Below, piece after piece: positions 17,226 to 25,461 of a stretch of 64,000 nt of DNA; position 1 is the stretch's first letter; each line of letters begins with the position of its first letter. The notes beneath the pieces were generated by a model. The model did not search any database and was not told the DNA's origin. It was given only the letters and a program-made list of their open reading frames with translations. The stretch comes from Streptomyces curacoi (lineage in GTDB: Bacteria; Actinomycetota; Actinomycetes; Streptomycetales; Streptomycetaceae). The DNA is taken from assembly GCF_001513975.1 (NCBI RefSeq), contig NZ_KQ947997.1:85538-149537 (forward strand), given 5' to 3'. Made by a program: the position numbers and the translations under genes.

Positions 17226-17822
17226 GTGAGCACGACACAGACACCACCTGTTCTCGCCGCAGAGCTGGCACAGGCGTGGGCCGACATTCAGCGGTACCAC
17301 CCCGAGCTGCCGGATCTCGCCGCGCCAGAGTCCCTGATCGGGGAGTCGTCGTCCGCGTGCGGTCACGAGCTCTCCTTCGAGCGACTGCTTCATGAGGCAG
17401 TCCATGGCATCGCCGCCGCACGCGGCGTCCGCGACACCTCCCGGGCCGGCCGCTACCACAACCGCAGATTCCTCGCGATCGCCGAGGAGCTGGGCCTGGA
17501 CCACCCGGAGGAACCACACCCCAGCAGCGGCTTCTCCCTGGTCACCCTCAACCCCGAGGCCAAGCGCCGCTACCGCCCCACCATCGAACGCCTCCAGCGC
17601 GCCCTGAAGGCCCACACCGCAGCGACCTCCGCCGACACCAGCAGGACCTTCCGGGGCCCGGCCGCGCGCCACGGCTCCTCCGGCGGCGGCGTCCGCGTCA
17701 AGGCGGTCTGCGACTGCGGCCGCAACGTACGCGTCGTTCCGTCGGTGCTGGCACAGGCGCCGATCGTGTGCGGCGGCTGCGGCAAGCCGTTCCGGATCCC
17801 GGAGGTCGTGGGAGCGGCGTGA
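17226..17822 (+). CDS. SprT-like HExxH putative metallopeptidase with C-terminal zinc ribbon
   Basis: A 198-residue protein. The zinc motif HEAVH is at 56-60, followed by RYHNRRF with a third candidate ligand His78, the arrangement of SprT/Spartan-like proteins found often on plasmids and phages. A C-terminal zinc ribbon has Cys162, Cys164, Cys182 and Cys185. SprT relatives cleave DNA-protein crosslinks or regulate stress; whether this one is an active protease is inference. GTG 17226 gives the conserved start; an upstream in-frame ATG at 17163 lies in an AT-richer leader (GCAAATTATTTGG) that looks more like a promoter. It stands alone between proS and the ribosomal rpsP operon. Confidence 0.65.
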   Translation: MSTTQTPPVLAAELAQAWADIQRYHPELPDLAAPESLIGESSSACGHELSFERLLHEAVHGIAAARGVRDTSRAGRYHNRRFLAIAEELGLDHPEEPHPSSGFSLVTLNPEAKRRYRPTIERLQRALKAHTAATSADTSRTFRGPAARHGSSGGGVRVKAVCDCGRNVRVVPSVLAQAPIVCGGCGKPFRIPEVVGAA

Positions 17823-18173
17823 CGGCGTGCCCTGTAGAGCACCGGCATCTCGTGGCTGCCGGTTCTGCGGGGTTGTCGACGCCGGGGGTGCCGTTGCCCA
17901 GTCGTACAGCGGCACCCCGCAGTGCGGGGTCGCGCGACCGACCCTCACGGCACCCGGAACGCCGGGTGCCCCTCAGTCATGCCCGGGCACCCTCACGGCC
18001 CCCTCGGCGTAAAGCGACCGCGCAGGGTGTGGCACAATGGCTAGCTGTACTCGACAGCCGCACAGGACCCCTCTCTCCTCCGGCTGACGCGTCCATCGGG
18101 CACTCGGGTACCGCAACCCCACGCGGCCATCTCGCCGTGCCCAACCACGTCAATTCCAGGAGAACCCACTCCC
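17823..18173. other. Intergenic region before rpsP: two hairpins and the rpsP leader
   Basis: No gene is seen in these 351 bp. ACCCCGC/GCGGGGT at 17914-17930 and GGCACCCGG/CCGGGTGCC at 17949-17970 are perfect hairpins likely ending the SprT-like transcript. A plausible rpsP promoter follows, with GGCACAATGG near 18030-18039 as a -10 region. The leader runs about 130 nt to AGGAGAA at 18158. Confidence 0.6.
18004..18044 (+). promoter_or_regulatory. Candidate promoter of the rpsP-khpA-rimM-trmD operon
   Basis: A CACAAT-like -10 at about 18032-18037 sits 130-140 nt upstream of rpsP; AGCGACC near 18013 could serve as a weak -35. Called from position and base composition only. Confidence 0.3.
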
Positions 18174-18593
18174 GTGGCAGTCAAGATCAAGCTCAAGCGT
18201 CTCGGCAAGATCCGTTCGCCTCACTACCGCATCGTCGTCGCCGACTCGCGTACCCGTCGTGACGGCCGTGCGATCGAGGAGATCGGCAAGTACCACCCGA
18301 CCTACAACCCGTCGGTCATCGAGGTGGACGCCGAGCGCGTGGCGTACTGGCTGGGTGTCGGCGCGCAGCCGACCGAGCCCGTGCTCGCCATCCTGAAGAA
18401 GACCGGCGACTGGCAGAAGTTCAAGGGCGAGCCCGCCCCGGCTCCGCTGCTCGTCGCCGAGCCGAAGAAGGCGCGCCCGTCGTTCGAGGCCCTTGGCGGC
18501 GACGACGAGGGCAAGGGTGAGGCGATCACCCAGAAGAAGAAGGCGGAGAAGAAGGACGAGGCTGCCGCCGAGTCCGCGTCGGCCGAGGCCTGA
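18174..18593 (+). CDS. rpsP: 30S ribosomal protein S16
   Basis: A 139-residue S16, part of the 30S body. The core MAVKIKLKRLGKIRSPHYRI and the following DSRTRRDGRAIEEIGKYHPT are typical. The family's core is about 80 residues; the remaining C-terminal 55 are a Lys/Glu/Ala-rich extension (QKKKAEKKDEAAAESASAEA) seen in actinobacteria. GTG 18174 is preceded by AGGAGAA at 18158. It is first in the operon rpsP-khpA-rimM-trmD. Confidence 0.97.
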   Translation: MAVKIKLKRLGKIRSPHYRIVVADSRTRRDGRAIEEIGKYHPTYNPSVIEVDAERVAYWLGVGAQPTEPVLAILKKTGDWQKFKGEPAPAPLLVAEPKKARPSFEALGGDDEGKGEAITQKKKAEKKDEAAAESASAEA

Positions 18594-18595
18594 GC

Positions 18596-18835
18596 ATGCT
18601 CGAGGAGGCTCTCGAGCACCTCGTGAAGGGCATCGTCGACAACCCTGACGATGTGCAGGTCGCCTCGCGCAACCTGCGCCGCGGACGCGTGCTCGAGGTC
18701 CGGGTCCACCCCGACGACCTCGGCAAGGTGATCGGCCGCAACGGCCGCACCGCACGCGCTCTGCGCACCGTCGTGGGCGCCATCGGCGGCCGTGGTGTCC
18801 GCGTCGACCTCGTCGACGTCGACCACGTCCGCTGA
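18596..18835 (+). CDS. khpA: KH-domain RNA-binding protein KhpA
   Basis: A 79-residue single KH-domain protein. The GxxG loop is GRNG (KVIGRNGRTARALR, about 43-56). KhpA proteins bind RNA with KhpB and affect translation and cell shape in Gram-positives (family knowledge). ATG 18596 follows the rpsP stop by two bases, so the two are translationally linked. Confidence 0.93.
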   Translation: MLEEALEHLVKGIVDNPDDVQVASRNLRRGRVLEVRVHPDDLGKVIGRNGRTARALRTVVGAIGGRGVRVDLVDVDHVR

Positions 18836-18942
18836 CGCCGAACGCAGCACCGGCTCGGGCCGGGGAGGGCCACTGGGCCGTCCCCGGCCCGTAGTCGTCC
18901 ACGAAGCAGTGCCGTAGGCACACGACAGGAGATCTTCGAAAA

Positions 18943-19542
18943 GTGCAGCTCGTAGTCGCACGGATCGGCCGCGCCCACGGCATCAAGGGCGAGGTCACCG
19001 TGGAGGTCCGCACCGACGAGCCGGAACTGCGGCTCGCGCCCGGCGCGGTGCTCCTCACGGATCCCCCCTCGGCAGGCCCGCTCACCATCGCGACCGGCAG
19101 GGTGCACAGCAGCCGGCTGCTGCTGCGCTTCGAAGGGGTCACGGACCGCACCGCGGCCGAGGCCCTGCGCAACACCCTCCTGATCGCGGAGGTCGACCCG
19201 GACCAGCTGCCCGAGGAGGAGGACGAGTACTACGACCACCAGCTGATCGACCTGGACGTGGTCACCGCTGACGGCGTGGAGGTCGGCCGGATCACCGAGA
19301 TCTCGCACCTGCCCTCCCAGGACCTCTTCATCGTCGAGCGGCCCGACGGGAGCGAGGTGATGATCCCCTTCGTCGAGGAGATCGTTACCGAGATCGACCT
19401 GGAGGAGCAGAAGGCGGTCATCACGCCGCCGCCGGGTCTGATCGACGACCAGGCCGAGATCGCCTCTTCCCGGGACGACAGCGCTGCTGAGGACGACAGC
19501 GCATCCGAGGACCACAGCGCCACTGAGGACGACAGCGCATGA
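18943..19542 (+). CDS. rimM: Ribosome maturation factor RimM
   Basis: A 199-residue 30S maturation factor that binds S19. The N-terminal RimM domain opens QLVVARIGRAHGIKGEVTVE, and the PRC-barrel has YYDHQLIDLDVVTADGVEVG at about 97-116 and SEVMIPFVEEIV. The C-terminus is unusual: an 18-bp DNA repeat encodes DDSAAE-DDSASE-DHSATE-DDSA. GTG 18943 has ACAGGAG upstream at about 18924. The stop overlaps the trmD start by four bases. Confidence 0.95.
   Translation: MQLVVARIGRAHGIKGEVTVEVRTDEPELRLAPGAVLLTDPPSAGPLTIATGRVHSSRLLLRFEGVTDRTAAEALRNTLLIAEVDPDQLPEEEDEYYDHQLIDLDVVTADGVEVGRITEISHLPSQDLFIVERPDGSEVMIPFVEEIVTEIDLEEQKAVITPPPGLIDDQAEIASSRDDSAAEDDSASEDHSATEDDSA
19474..19541 (+). repeat. 18-bp tandem repeat in the 3' end of rimM
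   Basis: Units begin at 19474, 19492, 19510 and 19528 (partial), each GAC(G/C)ACAGCGC... with changes that keep the Asp-Asp/His-Ser-Ala-x-Glu pattern. The last copy runs into the stop codon and the trmD start. Confidence 0.85.
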
Positions 19543-20372
19543 GGCTCGACGTCGTCACGATCTTCCCCGACTACCTGGAGCCCCTGAACGTCTCCCTCGT
19601 CGGCAAGGCACGCGCGCGTGGACAGCTGAACGTGCAGGTGCACGACCTGCGGGACTGGACGTACGACCGCCACAACACCGTCGACGACACGCCGTACGGC
19701 GGCGGACCCGGCATGGTCATGAAGACCGAGCCCTGGGGCGACGCGCTGGACTCGGTCCTGGCGGACGGCTACGAGACGGGCTCCCGCGCGCCCTCCCTCA
19801 TCGTCCCCACCCCCAGCGGCCGCCCCTTCACCCAGGAACTCGCCGTCGAGCTCTCCGAGCGCCCCTGGCTGATCTTCACGCCGGCCCGCTACGAGGGCAT
19901 CGACCGCCGCGTCATCGACGAGTACGCCACCCGCATGCCCGTCCACGAGGTGTCCATCGGCGACTACGTCCTCGCCGGCGGCGAGGCGGCCGTACTGGTC
20001 ATCACGGAGGCCGTGGCACGCCTGCTGCCCGGCGTCCTGGGGAACGCCGAATCGCACCGGGACGACTCCTTCGCACCCGGCGCCATGGCCAACCTCCTGG
20101 AAGGCCCCGTCTACACCAAGCCGCCCGAGTGGCGGGGCCGCGGCATCCCGGACGTGCTGCTCAGCGGTCACCACGGCAAGATCGCCCGCTGGCGCCGCGA
20201 CGAGGCGCTGAGGCGTACGACGGCCAACCGGCCCGACCTCATAGAGCGCTGCGACCCCAAGGTCTTCGACAAGAAGGACCGTGAGATGCTCTCCATCCTC
20301 GGCTGGTCGCCCGACCCGGCGGGGGAGCCGTACGGCCGATTTTGGCGCAGGACCCACGGCGTGGAAGAATAG
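19539..20372 (+). CDS. trmD: tRNA (guanine-N1)-methyltransferase TrmD
   Basis: A 277-residue SPOUT methyltransferase making m1G37 in tRNA. The trefoil-knot motifs are visible: PYGGGPGMVMK near 49-59, TPARYEGIDRRV near 109-120 and SIGDYVLAGGEAA near 133-145. Length is slightly above the enteric enzyme owing to the C-terminal tail. ATG 19539 overlaps the rimM stop. Last of the rpsP operon; rplS follows after 134 bp. Confidence 0.97.
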   Translation: MRLDVVTIFPDYLEPLNVSLVGKARARGQLNVQVHDLRDWTYDRHNTVDDTPYGGGPGMVMKTEPWGDALDSVLADGYETGSRAPSLIVPTPSGRPFTQELAVELSERPWLIFTPARYEGIDRRVIDEYATRMPVHEVSIGDYVLAGGEAAVLVITEAVARLLPGVLGNAESHRDDSFAPGAMANLLEGPVYTKPPEWRGRGIPDVLLSGHHGKIARWRRDEALRRTTANRPDLIERCDPKVFDKKDREMLSILGWSPDPAGEPYGRFWRRTHGVEE

Positions 20373-20506
20373 AACGCTGTTGTGCGCTGTCCGGCGTGCG
20401 CCCCTGCCACAGGGGGACACGACGCCCGTCCCGACGCGTACGACGCTCATCCAGAACCTCTAGTTCCCGTTGATGACCTGTGGCATCAGCGAAGAAAGCA
20501 GACGAA

Positions 20507-20857
20507 ATGTCTCACCTGCTCGACTCCGTCGACTCCGCGTCGCTGCGCAGCGACATCCCGGCCTTCCGCCCGGGTGACACCGTCAACGTCCACGTCCGCG
20601 TCATCGAGGGCAACCGCTCCCGTGTGCAGCAGTTCAAGGGCGTGGTGATCCGCCGCCAGGGCGCCGGTGTCCGCGAGACCTTCACGGTCCGCAAGGTCTC
20701 CTTCTCCGTCGGCGTCGAGCGCACCTTCCCGGTGCACACCCCGATCGTCGAGAAGATCGAGCTCGTCACCAAGGGTGACGTCCGCCGCGCCAAGCTGTAC
20801 TACCTGCGCGAGCTGCGCGGCAAGGCGGCGAAGATCAAGGAGAAGCGCGAGAACTGA
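20507..20857 (+). CDS. rplS: 50S ribosomal protein L19
   Basis: A 116-residue L19 at the 30S-50S interface. The sequence SDIPAFRPGDTVNVHVRVIE and the closing LYYLRELRGKAAKIKEKRE are characteristic. I chose ATG 20507 by family length; an in-frame GTG at 20480 would add nine residues. No strong Shine-Dalgarno precedes it (GAAGAAAGC only). A GGGGGCTCGCCCCC hairpin follows the stop. Confidence 0.96.
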   Translation: MSHLLDSVDSASLRSDIPAFRPGDTVNVHVRVIEGNRSRVQQFKGVVIRRQGAGVRETFTVRKVSFSVGVERTFPVHTPIVEKIELVTKGDVRRAKLYYLRELRGKAAKIKEKREN

Positions 20858-20865
20858 GCGCTTCC

Positions 20866-20879
20866 GGGGGCTCGCCCCC
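20866..20879 (+). terminator. Small GC hairpin after rplS
   Basis: GGGGG-CTCG-CCCCC at 20866-20879 directly follows the rplS stop. The stem is short, so it may only partly separate rplS from the signal peptidase genes. Confidence 0.45.
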
Positions 20880-20917
20880 ACGGGGTTCAAAGCGGGGCCG
20901 GATAACATCTGGCCTCG

Positions 20918-21634
20918 ATGGACACCGAAGCACAGCCGACGGAGCGCGACCGCTCCTCCCGCCCTTCCGACTCCGAGGAGATCTCGGACACAGAGGGTCA
21001 GGAGGGACGGTCGCGTTTCGCATTGGTGCCGTGGATCGCCGAGCGGCTTCCCGGCGGGCGGATCAGCCTGACCTTGCTGTTCCTGCTGGTCTTCGTGCTG
21101 CTGCTCAACACGTTCGTGCTGCGGCCGTTCCAGATTCCCAGCGGGTCCATGGAATCCGGATTGAGGGTCGGGGACCGCGTTCTCGTAAATAAGTTGGCGT
21201 ACCGTTTCGGTGCCGAGCCGCAGCGCGGCGATGTTGTCGTGTTCGACGGAACCGGGTATTTCGGGGATGCGGACTACATCAAGCGCGTTGTGGGTGTGGG
21301 GGGAGACCACGTGGTCTGCTGTGACAAGGAGGGGAGGATCCAGGTGAACGGCCGGTCGGTCGACGAGTCGACGTTCCTGTACGCCGGCGACAGCCCGTCC
21401 ACGGTGCCCTTCGACGTCGTCGTGCCCGACGGCACCCTGTTCGTCCTCGGCGACCACCGCAGCGCCTCCAGCGACTCCCGCGACCATCTGGGCTCGCCCG
21501 GCGGCGGCATGATCCCGGTCGACGACGTCATCGGCCGCGCCGACTGGATCGTATGGCCGACCGCCCACTGGACGCGTCTCCACCGTCCCGACGCCTACGC
21601 GCGCGTGCCCGCAGCGGCAGGTGCCCATGGGTAA
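20918..21634 (+). CDS. sipW: Type I signal peptidase SipW
   Basis: A 238-residue membrane serine peptidase that removes secretory signal peptides outside the membrane. One N-terminal membrane anchor (ISLTLLFLLVFVLLLNTFVL, about 49-68) precedes the catalytic Ser in IPSGSMES (about 74-81). The catalytic Lys is in YIKRVVGVGGD (about 121-131) and the LGDHRSASSDSRD box is near 177. There is no C-terminal membrane helix. First of four adjacent paralogues (sipW-X-Y-Z), the arrangement known in S. lividans and S. coelicolor. The stop overlaps the sipX start. Confidence 0.95.
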   Translation: MDTEAQPTERDRSSRPSDSEEISDTEGQEGRSRFALVPWIAERLPGGRISLTLLFLLVFVLLLNTFVLRPFQIPSGSMESGLRVGDRVLVNKLAYRFGAEPQRGDVVVFDGTGYFGDADYIKRVVGVGGDHVVCCDKEGRIQVNGRSVDESTFLYAGDSPSTVPFDVVVPDGTLFVLGDHRSASSDSRDHLGSPGGGMIPVDDVIGRADWIVWPTAHWTRLHRPDAYARVPAAAGAHG

Positions 21635-22718
21635 CCGTGGCAAGCCCCGCGGCGTGCCCAGCAGCCCGGCCGACAATCTGCTGCCCACCGGCTCCCGGCG
21701 CGCCGCCGGCCCCTCCGGCGGTCGGACGCGCGCCGAGCGGCGCAAGCTCCAGCGCAAGGTCAAACGACGCCGCAGGCGCTCCGCGATCAAGGAGATACCC
21801 CTCCTCGTCGGCGTCGCCGTCCTCATAGCGCTCGTCCTGAAGACCTTCCTCGTCCAGGCCTTCGTGATCCCGTCCGGCTCCATGGAGCAGACGATCCAGG
21901 TCGGCGACCGCGTCCTGGTCGACAAGCTCACCCCCTGGTTCGGCTCCAAGCCGCAGCGCGGGGACGTCGTCGTCTTCAAGGACCCCGGCGGCTGGCTCAG
22001 GGGCGAGCAGACGACCGTCCCGAAGGAGGACCCGGTCGTCGTCAAGCAGGTCAAGGGGGCGCTCACCTTCATCGGCCTGCTGCCGTCCGACGACGAGAAG
22101 GACCTCATCAAGCGGGTCGTCGGCGTCGGCGGCGACCGCGTCAAGTGCTGCGACACGCAGGGACGGGTGACCGTCAACGGCATTCCGCTGAACGAGGACT
22201 ATCTGTATCCCGGCAACGCCCCCTCCACCACGGAGTTCGACATCACCGTTCCGCAGGGACGGCTGTGGGTGATGGGCGACCACCGGGCCGACTCCGCGGA
22301 CTCCCGCGCCCACCAGAACCAGGACTACGGCGGTACGGTCTCCGAGGACGAGGTGGTCGGGCGGGCCATGGTCATCGCCTGGCCGCTGGGTCACTGGAGT
22401 TCCCTGGAGGAACCGAAAACCTACGCTTCCGTGTCCGACTCGGCGGCCGGGTCGACCGCGGCTCCCCAGCTGTCGCATAGGGTTGCTTCCGACGATTCGA
22501 ACGGAACGATCCAGCTCCCGAGCCCTGCGGAACTCCCGCTCGTTATGGGAGTGGTGGGCCTGCGCCGCGCATGGGGCAGGCAGCGGCACAGAGTAAGGAG
22601 TTGGCGTGGGGGATGTGGCGGTTGGCGCACGATCCGGGCACGACGGCGAGGAGCACCGCGGACGCCCCGTGGAAGCAGCCGACCCGGCCGCGGACGGCGC
22701 CGTGACCTCAGGGAATGA
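21627..22718 (+). CDS. sipX: Type I signal peptidase SipX with Arg-rich tail
   Basis: A 363-residue signal peptidase. The Lys/Arg-rich cytoplasmic start (AERRKLQRKVKRRRRR) leads to one anchor (IPLLVGVAVLIALVLKTFLV, about 57-76). The catalytic Ser is in IPSGSMEQ and the Lys in LIKRVVGVGGD; MGDHRADSADSR follows. The last 60 residues are an unusual Arg/Gly-rich tail because this frame continues 113 bp into sipY. ATG 21627 was chosen; GTG 21621 two codons earlier is also possible. Confidence 0.9.
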   Translation: MGNRGKPRGVPSSPADNLLPTGSRRAAGPSGGRTRAERRKLQRKVKRRRRRSAIKEIPLLVGVAVLIALVLKTFLVQAFVIPSGSMEQTIQVGDRVLVDKLTPWFGSKPQRGDVVVFKDPGGWLRGEQTTVPKEDPVVVKQVKGALTFIGLLPSDDEKDLIKRVVGVGGDRVKCCDTQGRVTVNGIPLNEDYLYPGNAPSTTEFDITVPQGRLWVMGDHRADSADSRAHQNQDYGGTVSEDEVVGRAMVIAWPLGHWSSLEEPKTYASVSDSAAGSTAAPQLSHRVASDDSNGTIQLPSPAELPLVMGVVGLRRAWGRQRHRVRSWRGGCGGWRTIRARRRGAPRTPRGSSRPGRGRRRDLRE

Positions 22719-23577
22719 CCCAGGAGCGGCCGGCGACGGCGAGGGGTCGGGTGGGCAGCCCCCGACCGACGGCCAGGGGTCGGGCGGTGCTTCCCCCCAG
22801 CCGAAGAAGCAGCGCTCCTTCTGGAAGGAGCTGCCGATCCTGATCGGCATCGCGCTCGTCCTCGCGCTGCTGATCAAGACGTTCCTGGTGCAGGCGTTCT
22901 CGATTCCCTCCGACTCGATGCAGAACACCCTCCAGCAGGGTGACCGCGTCCTGGTCGACAAGCTCACCCCCTGGTTCGGCTCCGAGCCCGAGCGCGGCGA
23001 GGTCGTCGTCTTCCACGACCCCGACAACTGGCTGGCGGGCGAGCCCACTCCCGACCCCAACGCACTGCAGACCTTCCTCAGCTGGATCGGCCTGATGCCG
23101 TCGGCCGAGGAGAAGGACCTCATCAAGCGCGTCATCGGTGTGGGCGGCGACACGGTCGAGTGCGAAGGCACCGGCCCGCTCAAGGTCAACGGCAAGGCGC
23201 TGAACGAGGCTTCCTACGTCTACCCGGGCAACACCCCGTGCAGCCAGGACGACACGGGCGGCCAGTTCAAGGTGAAGGTCCCCGAGGGCTACATCTGGGT
23301 CATGGGCGACCACCGGCAGAACTCCCGCGACTCGCGTTACAACCAGTCCGACAAGAACCACGGCATGGTCCCCGTCGACAAGGTCGTCGGCCGCGCCATC
23401 GTGATCGCCTGGCCGATCAACCGCTGGGACAACCTGCCGGTGCCGGGCACCTTCGAGCAGAACCTGGACGCCCGGTCCGCCGCTCTGACGGCCGCCCCGC
23501 AGGGGCTCGCCCTGGCCGGCGCGGTGCCGCTGGTGCTGTGGCGCCGGCAGCGGATCAAGGCGGCCCGGGACCGCTGA
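22606..23577 (+). CDS. sipY: Type I signal peptidase SipY
   Basis: A 323-residue signal peptidase. A long Gly/Asp-rich cytoplasmic N-terminus (about 70 residues) precedes the anchor (LPILIGIALVLALLIKTFLV, about 75-94). The catalytic Ser is in IPSDSMQN and the Lys in LIKRVIGVGGD, with MGDHRQNSRDSR near 232. A weak C-terminal hydrophobic segment (GLALAGAVPLVLW) may be a second anchor. GTG 22606 is preceded by AAGGAG at 22594, inside the sipX coding region, so the two genes overlap by 113 bp in different frames. Confidence 0.93.
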   Translation: MGDVAVGARSGHDGEEHRGRPVEAADPAADGAVTSGNDPGAAGDGEGSGGQPPTDGQGSGGASPQPKKQRSFWKELPILIGIALVLALLIKTFLVQAFSIPSDSMQNTLQQGDRVLVDKLTPWFGSEPERGEVVVFHDPDNWLAGEPTPDPNALQTFLSWIGLMPSAEEKDLIKRVIGVGGDTVECEGTGPLKVNGKALNEASYVYPGNTPCSQDDTGGQFKVKVPEGYIWVMGDHRQNSRDSRYNQSDKNHGMVPVDKVVGRAIVIAWPINRWDNLPVPGTFEQNLDARSAALTAAPQGLALAGAVPLVLWRRQRIKAARDR

Positions 23578-23637
23578 CCGCCTGACGCGCCTTCCCGGGT
23601 GTGGGGAGGCGCTCGCCGCAGCGTCCGCACCCGCGCC

Positions 23638-23667
23638 GGGAAAGCTTGGGGAAGCTTGGGGAAGCTT
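23638..23667. repeat. Triple 10-bp repeat GGGGAAGCTT
   Basis: Three consecutive copies at 23638, 23648 and 23658 (the first with one change) in the sipY-sipZ spacer. No gene or known site is linked to it; it may be a slippage tract. Confidence 0.7.
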
Positions 23668-23739
23668 TGCCGAGCCTGTGACCTCGGGCGCTCAGGAGGG
23701 GCTGCCCGGTGTCGGTACCGCCGGGTAGGGTGCGGATCC

Positions 23740-24516
23740 ATGGGTGGCGAGAGCACGACACGTACGGCGCCGCGTGACGGCGGCGCGAGCAGGGGCCCGG
23801 CGGGCGGCCGGACCGGACAGCGGTTGTCCGGGCTGGCCATGGCGCTGGGCCTGGTGCTGTTCCTGGGCGGGTTCGCCTGGGGAGCGGTGGTCTACCGGCC
23901 GTACACCGTGCCCACCAGTTCGATGGCGCCGACGATCGACGCGGGTGACCGGGTGCTGGCCCAGCGCGTCGACGGCGGTGAGGTACGCCGCGGTGACGTC
24001 GTCGTCTTCACCGACAAGACCTGGGTGACCGGCGCGCCCGTCGTCAAGCGCGTGGTCGCCGTCGGCGGGGACACCGTCGCCTGCTGCACGGAGGGCAAGC
24101 TCACCGTCAACGGCAAGCAGATCGACGAACCGTATCTGGCCGACGGCGGCCTGGCCGAGATCCAGGACTTCCCGACGGTGAAGGTGCCACAGGGCAGGCT
24201 CTTCCTGCTCGGCGACGAGCGGAGCGGCTCGCTCGACTCCACGGCCCATCTGACGGACGCCGCGAGCGGCACCGTGGCGCGCAGCGCCGTGACGGCCCGG
24301 GTGGACGCCGTCGTATGGCCCATGGACGGCATGCTCAAGCGCCCGACGGGCTTCGAGGAACTCGGCGGCCTGTCATCGCCGGGACCGCTGCGGACGATCG
24401 TCGCGCTCGTCGTGATGGGCGCCGTGCTGGTCCTGGGCGGCGGGGCGTACGGCCCGGTCGCCAAGCGGCTCGGCGGCCGCTCCGGCTCGCGGACGGAGCC
24501 CGCGGGTGCCCGCTGA
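23740..24516 (+). CDS. sipZ: Type I signal peptidase SipZ
   Basis: A 258-residue signal peptidase with two anchors: LSGLAMALGLVLFLGGFAWG near 28-47 and TIVALVVMGAVLVLGGGAYG near 223-242. The catalytic Ser is in VPTSSMAP (about 57-64) and the Lys in VVKRVVAVGGD (about 101-111); LGDERSGSLDS replaces the usual GDHR box. ATG 23740 was chosen so the anchor sits near the N-terminus. It ends 11 bp inside the next gene. Confidence 0.92.
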   Translation: MGGESTTRTAPRDGGASRGPAGGRTGQRLSGLAMALGLVLFLGGFAWGAVVYRPYTVPTSSMAPTIDAGDRVLAQRVDGGEVRRGDVVVFTDKTWVTGAPVVKRVVAVGGDTVACCTEGKLTVNGKQIDEPYLADGGLAEIQDFPTVKVPQGRLFLLGDERSGSLDSTAHLTDAASGTVARSAVTARVDAVVWPMDGMLKRPTGFEELGGLSSPGPLRTIVALVVMGAVLVLGGGAYGPVAKRLGGRSGSRTEPAGAR

Positions 24517-25072
24517 GGCGGCGGGCGTGGCGAACGGACCCCAGGACGGGACAGAGGTGGGGGAGAGCCCGTACGGCGACTCCTACGACGGTGGGCTGCG
24601 GAAGGTCGCGCGCGTGGTGCTGCTCGACCCGGACGACCGCATTCTGCTGCTGCACGGGCACGAGCCGGAGGATCCGGCCGACGACTGGTGGTTCACGCCC
24701 GGCGGCGGCGTCGAAGGCGACGAGACGCGCGAGGCGGCCGCACTGCGGGAACTCGCCGAGGAGACCGGCATCACGGAGGTCGAACTCGGCCCCGTGCTGT
24801 GGCGGCGGATGTGCTCCTTCCCGTTCGCGGGGCGGCGCTGGGACCAGGACGAGTGGTACTACCTGGCCCGTACGACGCAGACGGCGACCCGGGCGGTGGC
24901 CCTCACCGAGCTGGAGCGGCGCAGCGTCGCCGGAGCGCGCTGGTGGACGTGTCGGGAACTTGCCCGGGCACATGAGACGGTGTATCCGACGAGACTCGCC
25001 GAGCTGCTGCGGAGGCTGCTCGACGAAGGTCCCCCCGCCGGGCCCGTGACCCTTGACCCCGAAATTGTCTAG
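24506..25072 (+). CDS. Nudix hydrolase
   Basis: A 188-residue Nudix-fold pyrophosphohydrolase. The Nudix box is complete: G-x5-E-x7-REL-x-EE-x-GI with GGVEGDETREAAALREL at about 72-88 then AEETGI. Nucleotide-diphosphate-type substrates are usual but the true one is unknown. GTG 24506 overlaps the sipZ end by 11 bp and has GGAG about 8 bp upstream. The gene follows the sip cluster in Streptomyces genomes as I recall. Confidence 0.9.
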   Translation: MPAEAAGVANGPQDGTEVGESPYGDSYDGGLRKVARVVLLDPDDRILLLHGHEPEDPADDWWFTPGGGVEGDETREAAALRELAEETGITEVELGPVLWRRMCSFPFAGRRWDQDEWYYLARTTQTATRAVALTELERRSVAGARWWTCRELARAHETVYPTRLAELLRRLLDEGPPAGPVTLDPEIV

Positions 25073-25128
25073 GTGCGGACGGGACTGGCGCACAATGGTG
25101 GGATCGCACGGCTGAAGGGGAACATGCC

Positions 25129-25437
25129 ATGAGCGCCGAGGACCTCGAGAAGTACGAGACCGAGATGGAGCTCAAGCTCTATCGGGAGTACCGCGATGTC
25201 GTCGGTCTGTTCAAGTATGTGATCGAGACTGAACGGCGCTTCTACCTGACCAATGACTACGAGATGCAGGTGCACTCGGTCCAGGGTGAGGTGTTCTTCG
25301 AGGTGTCCATGGCGGACGCCTGGGTGTGGGACATGTACCGGCCGGCGCGGTTCGTGAAGCAGGTCCGCGTGCTCACGTTCAAGGACGTGAACATCGAGGA
25401 GCTCAACAAGAGCGATCTGGAGCTGCCGGGCGGGTGA
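25129..25437 (+). CDS. DUF2469 family protein
   Basis: A 102-residue acidic protein conserved across actinobacteria, with no known function. The sequence MSAEDLEKYETEMELKLYRE and the FKYVIETERRFYLTNDYEMQ region are hallmark parts. No signal peptide or membrane segment is seen. ATG 25129 follows AAGGGGAAC. It is commonly found between the lepB/Nudix genes and yraN, which may suggest a housekeeping role (inference). Confidence 0.9.
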   Translation: MSAEDLEKYETEMELKLYREYRDVVGLFKYVIETERRFYLTNDYEMQVHSVQGEVFFEVSMADAWVWDMYRPARFVKQVRVLTFKDVNIEELNKSDLELPGG

Positions 25438-25461
25438 CGTTCACTCGCGGGGGTGAGGAAG

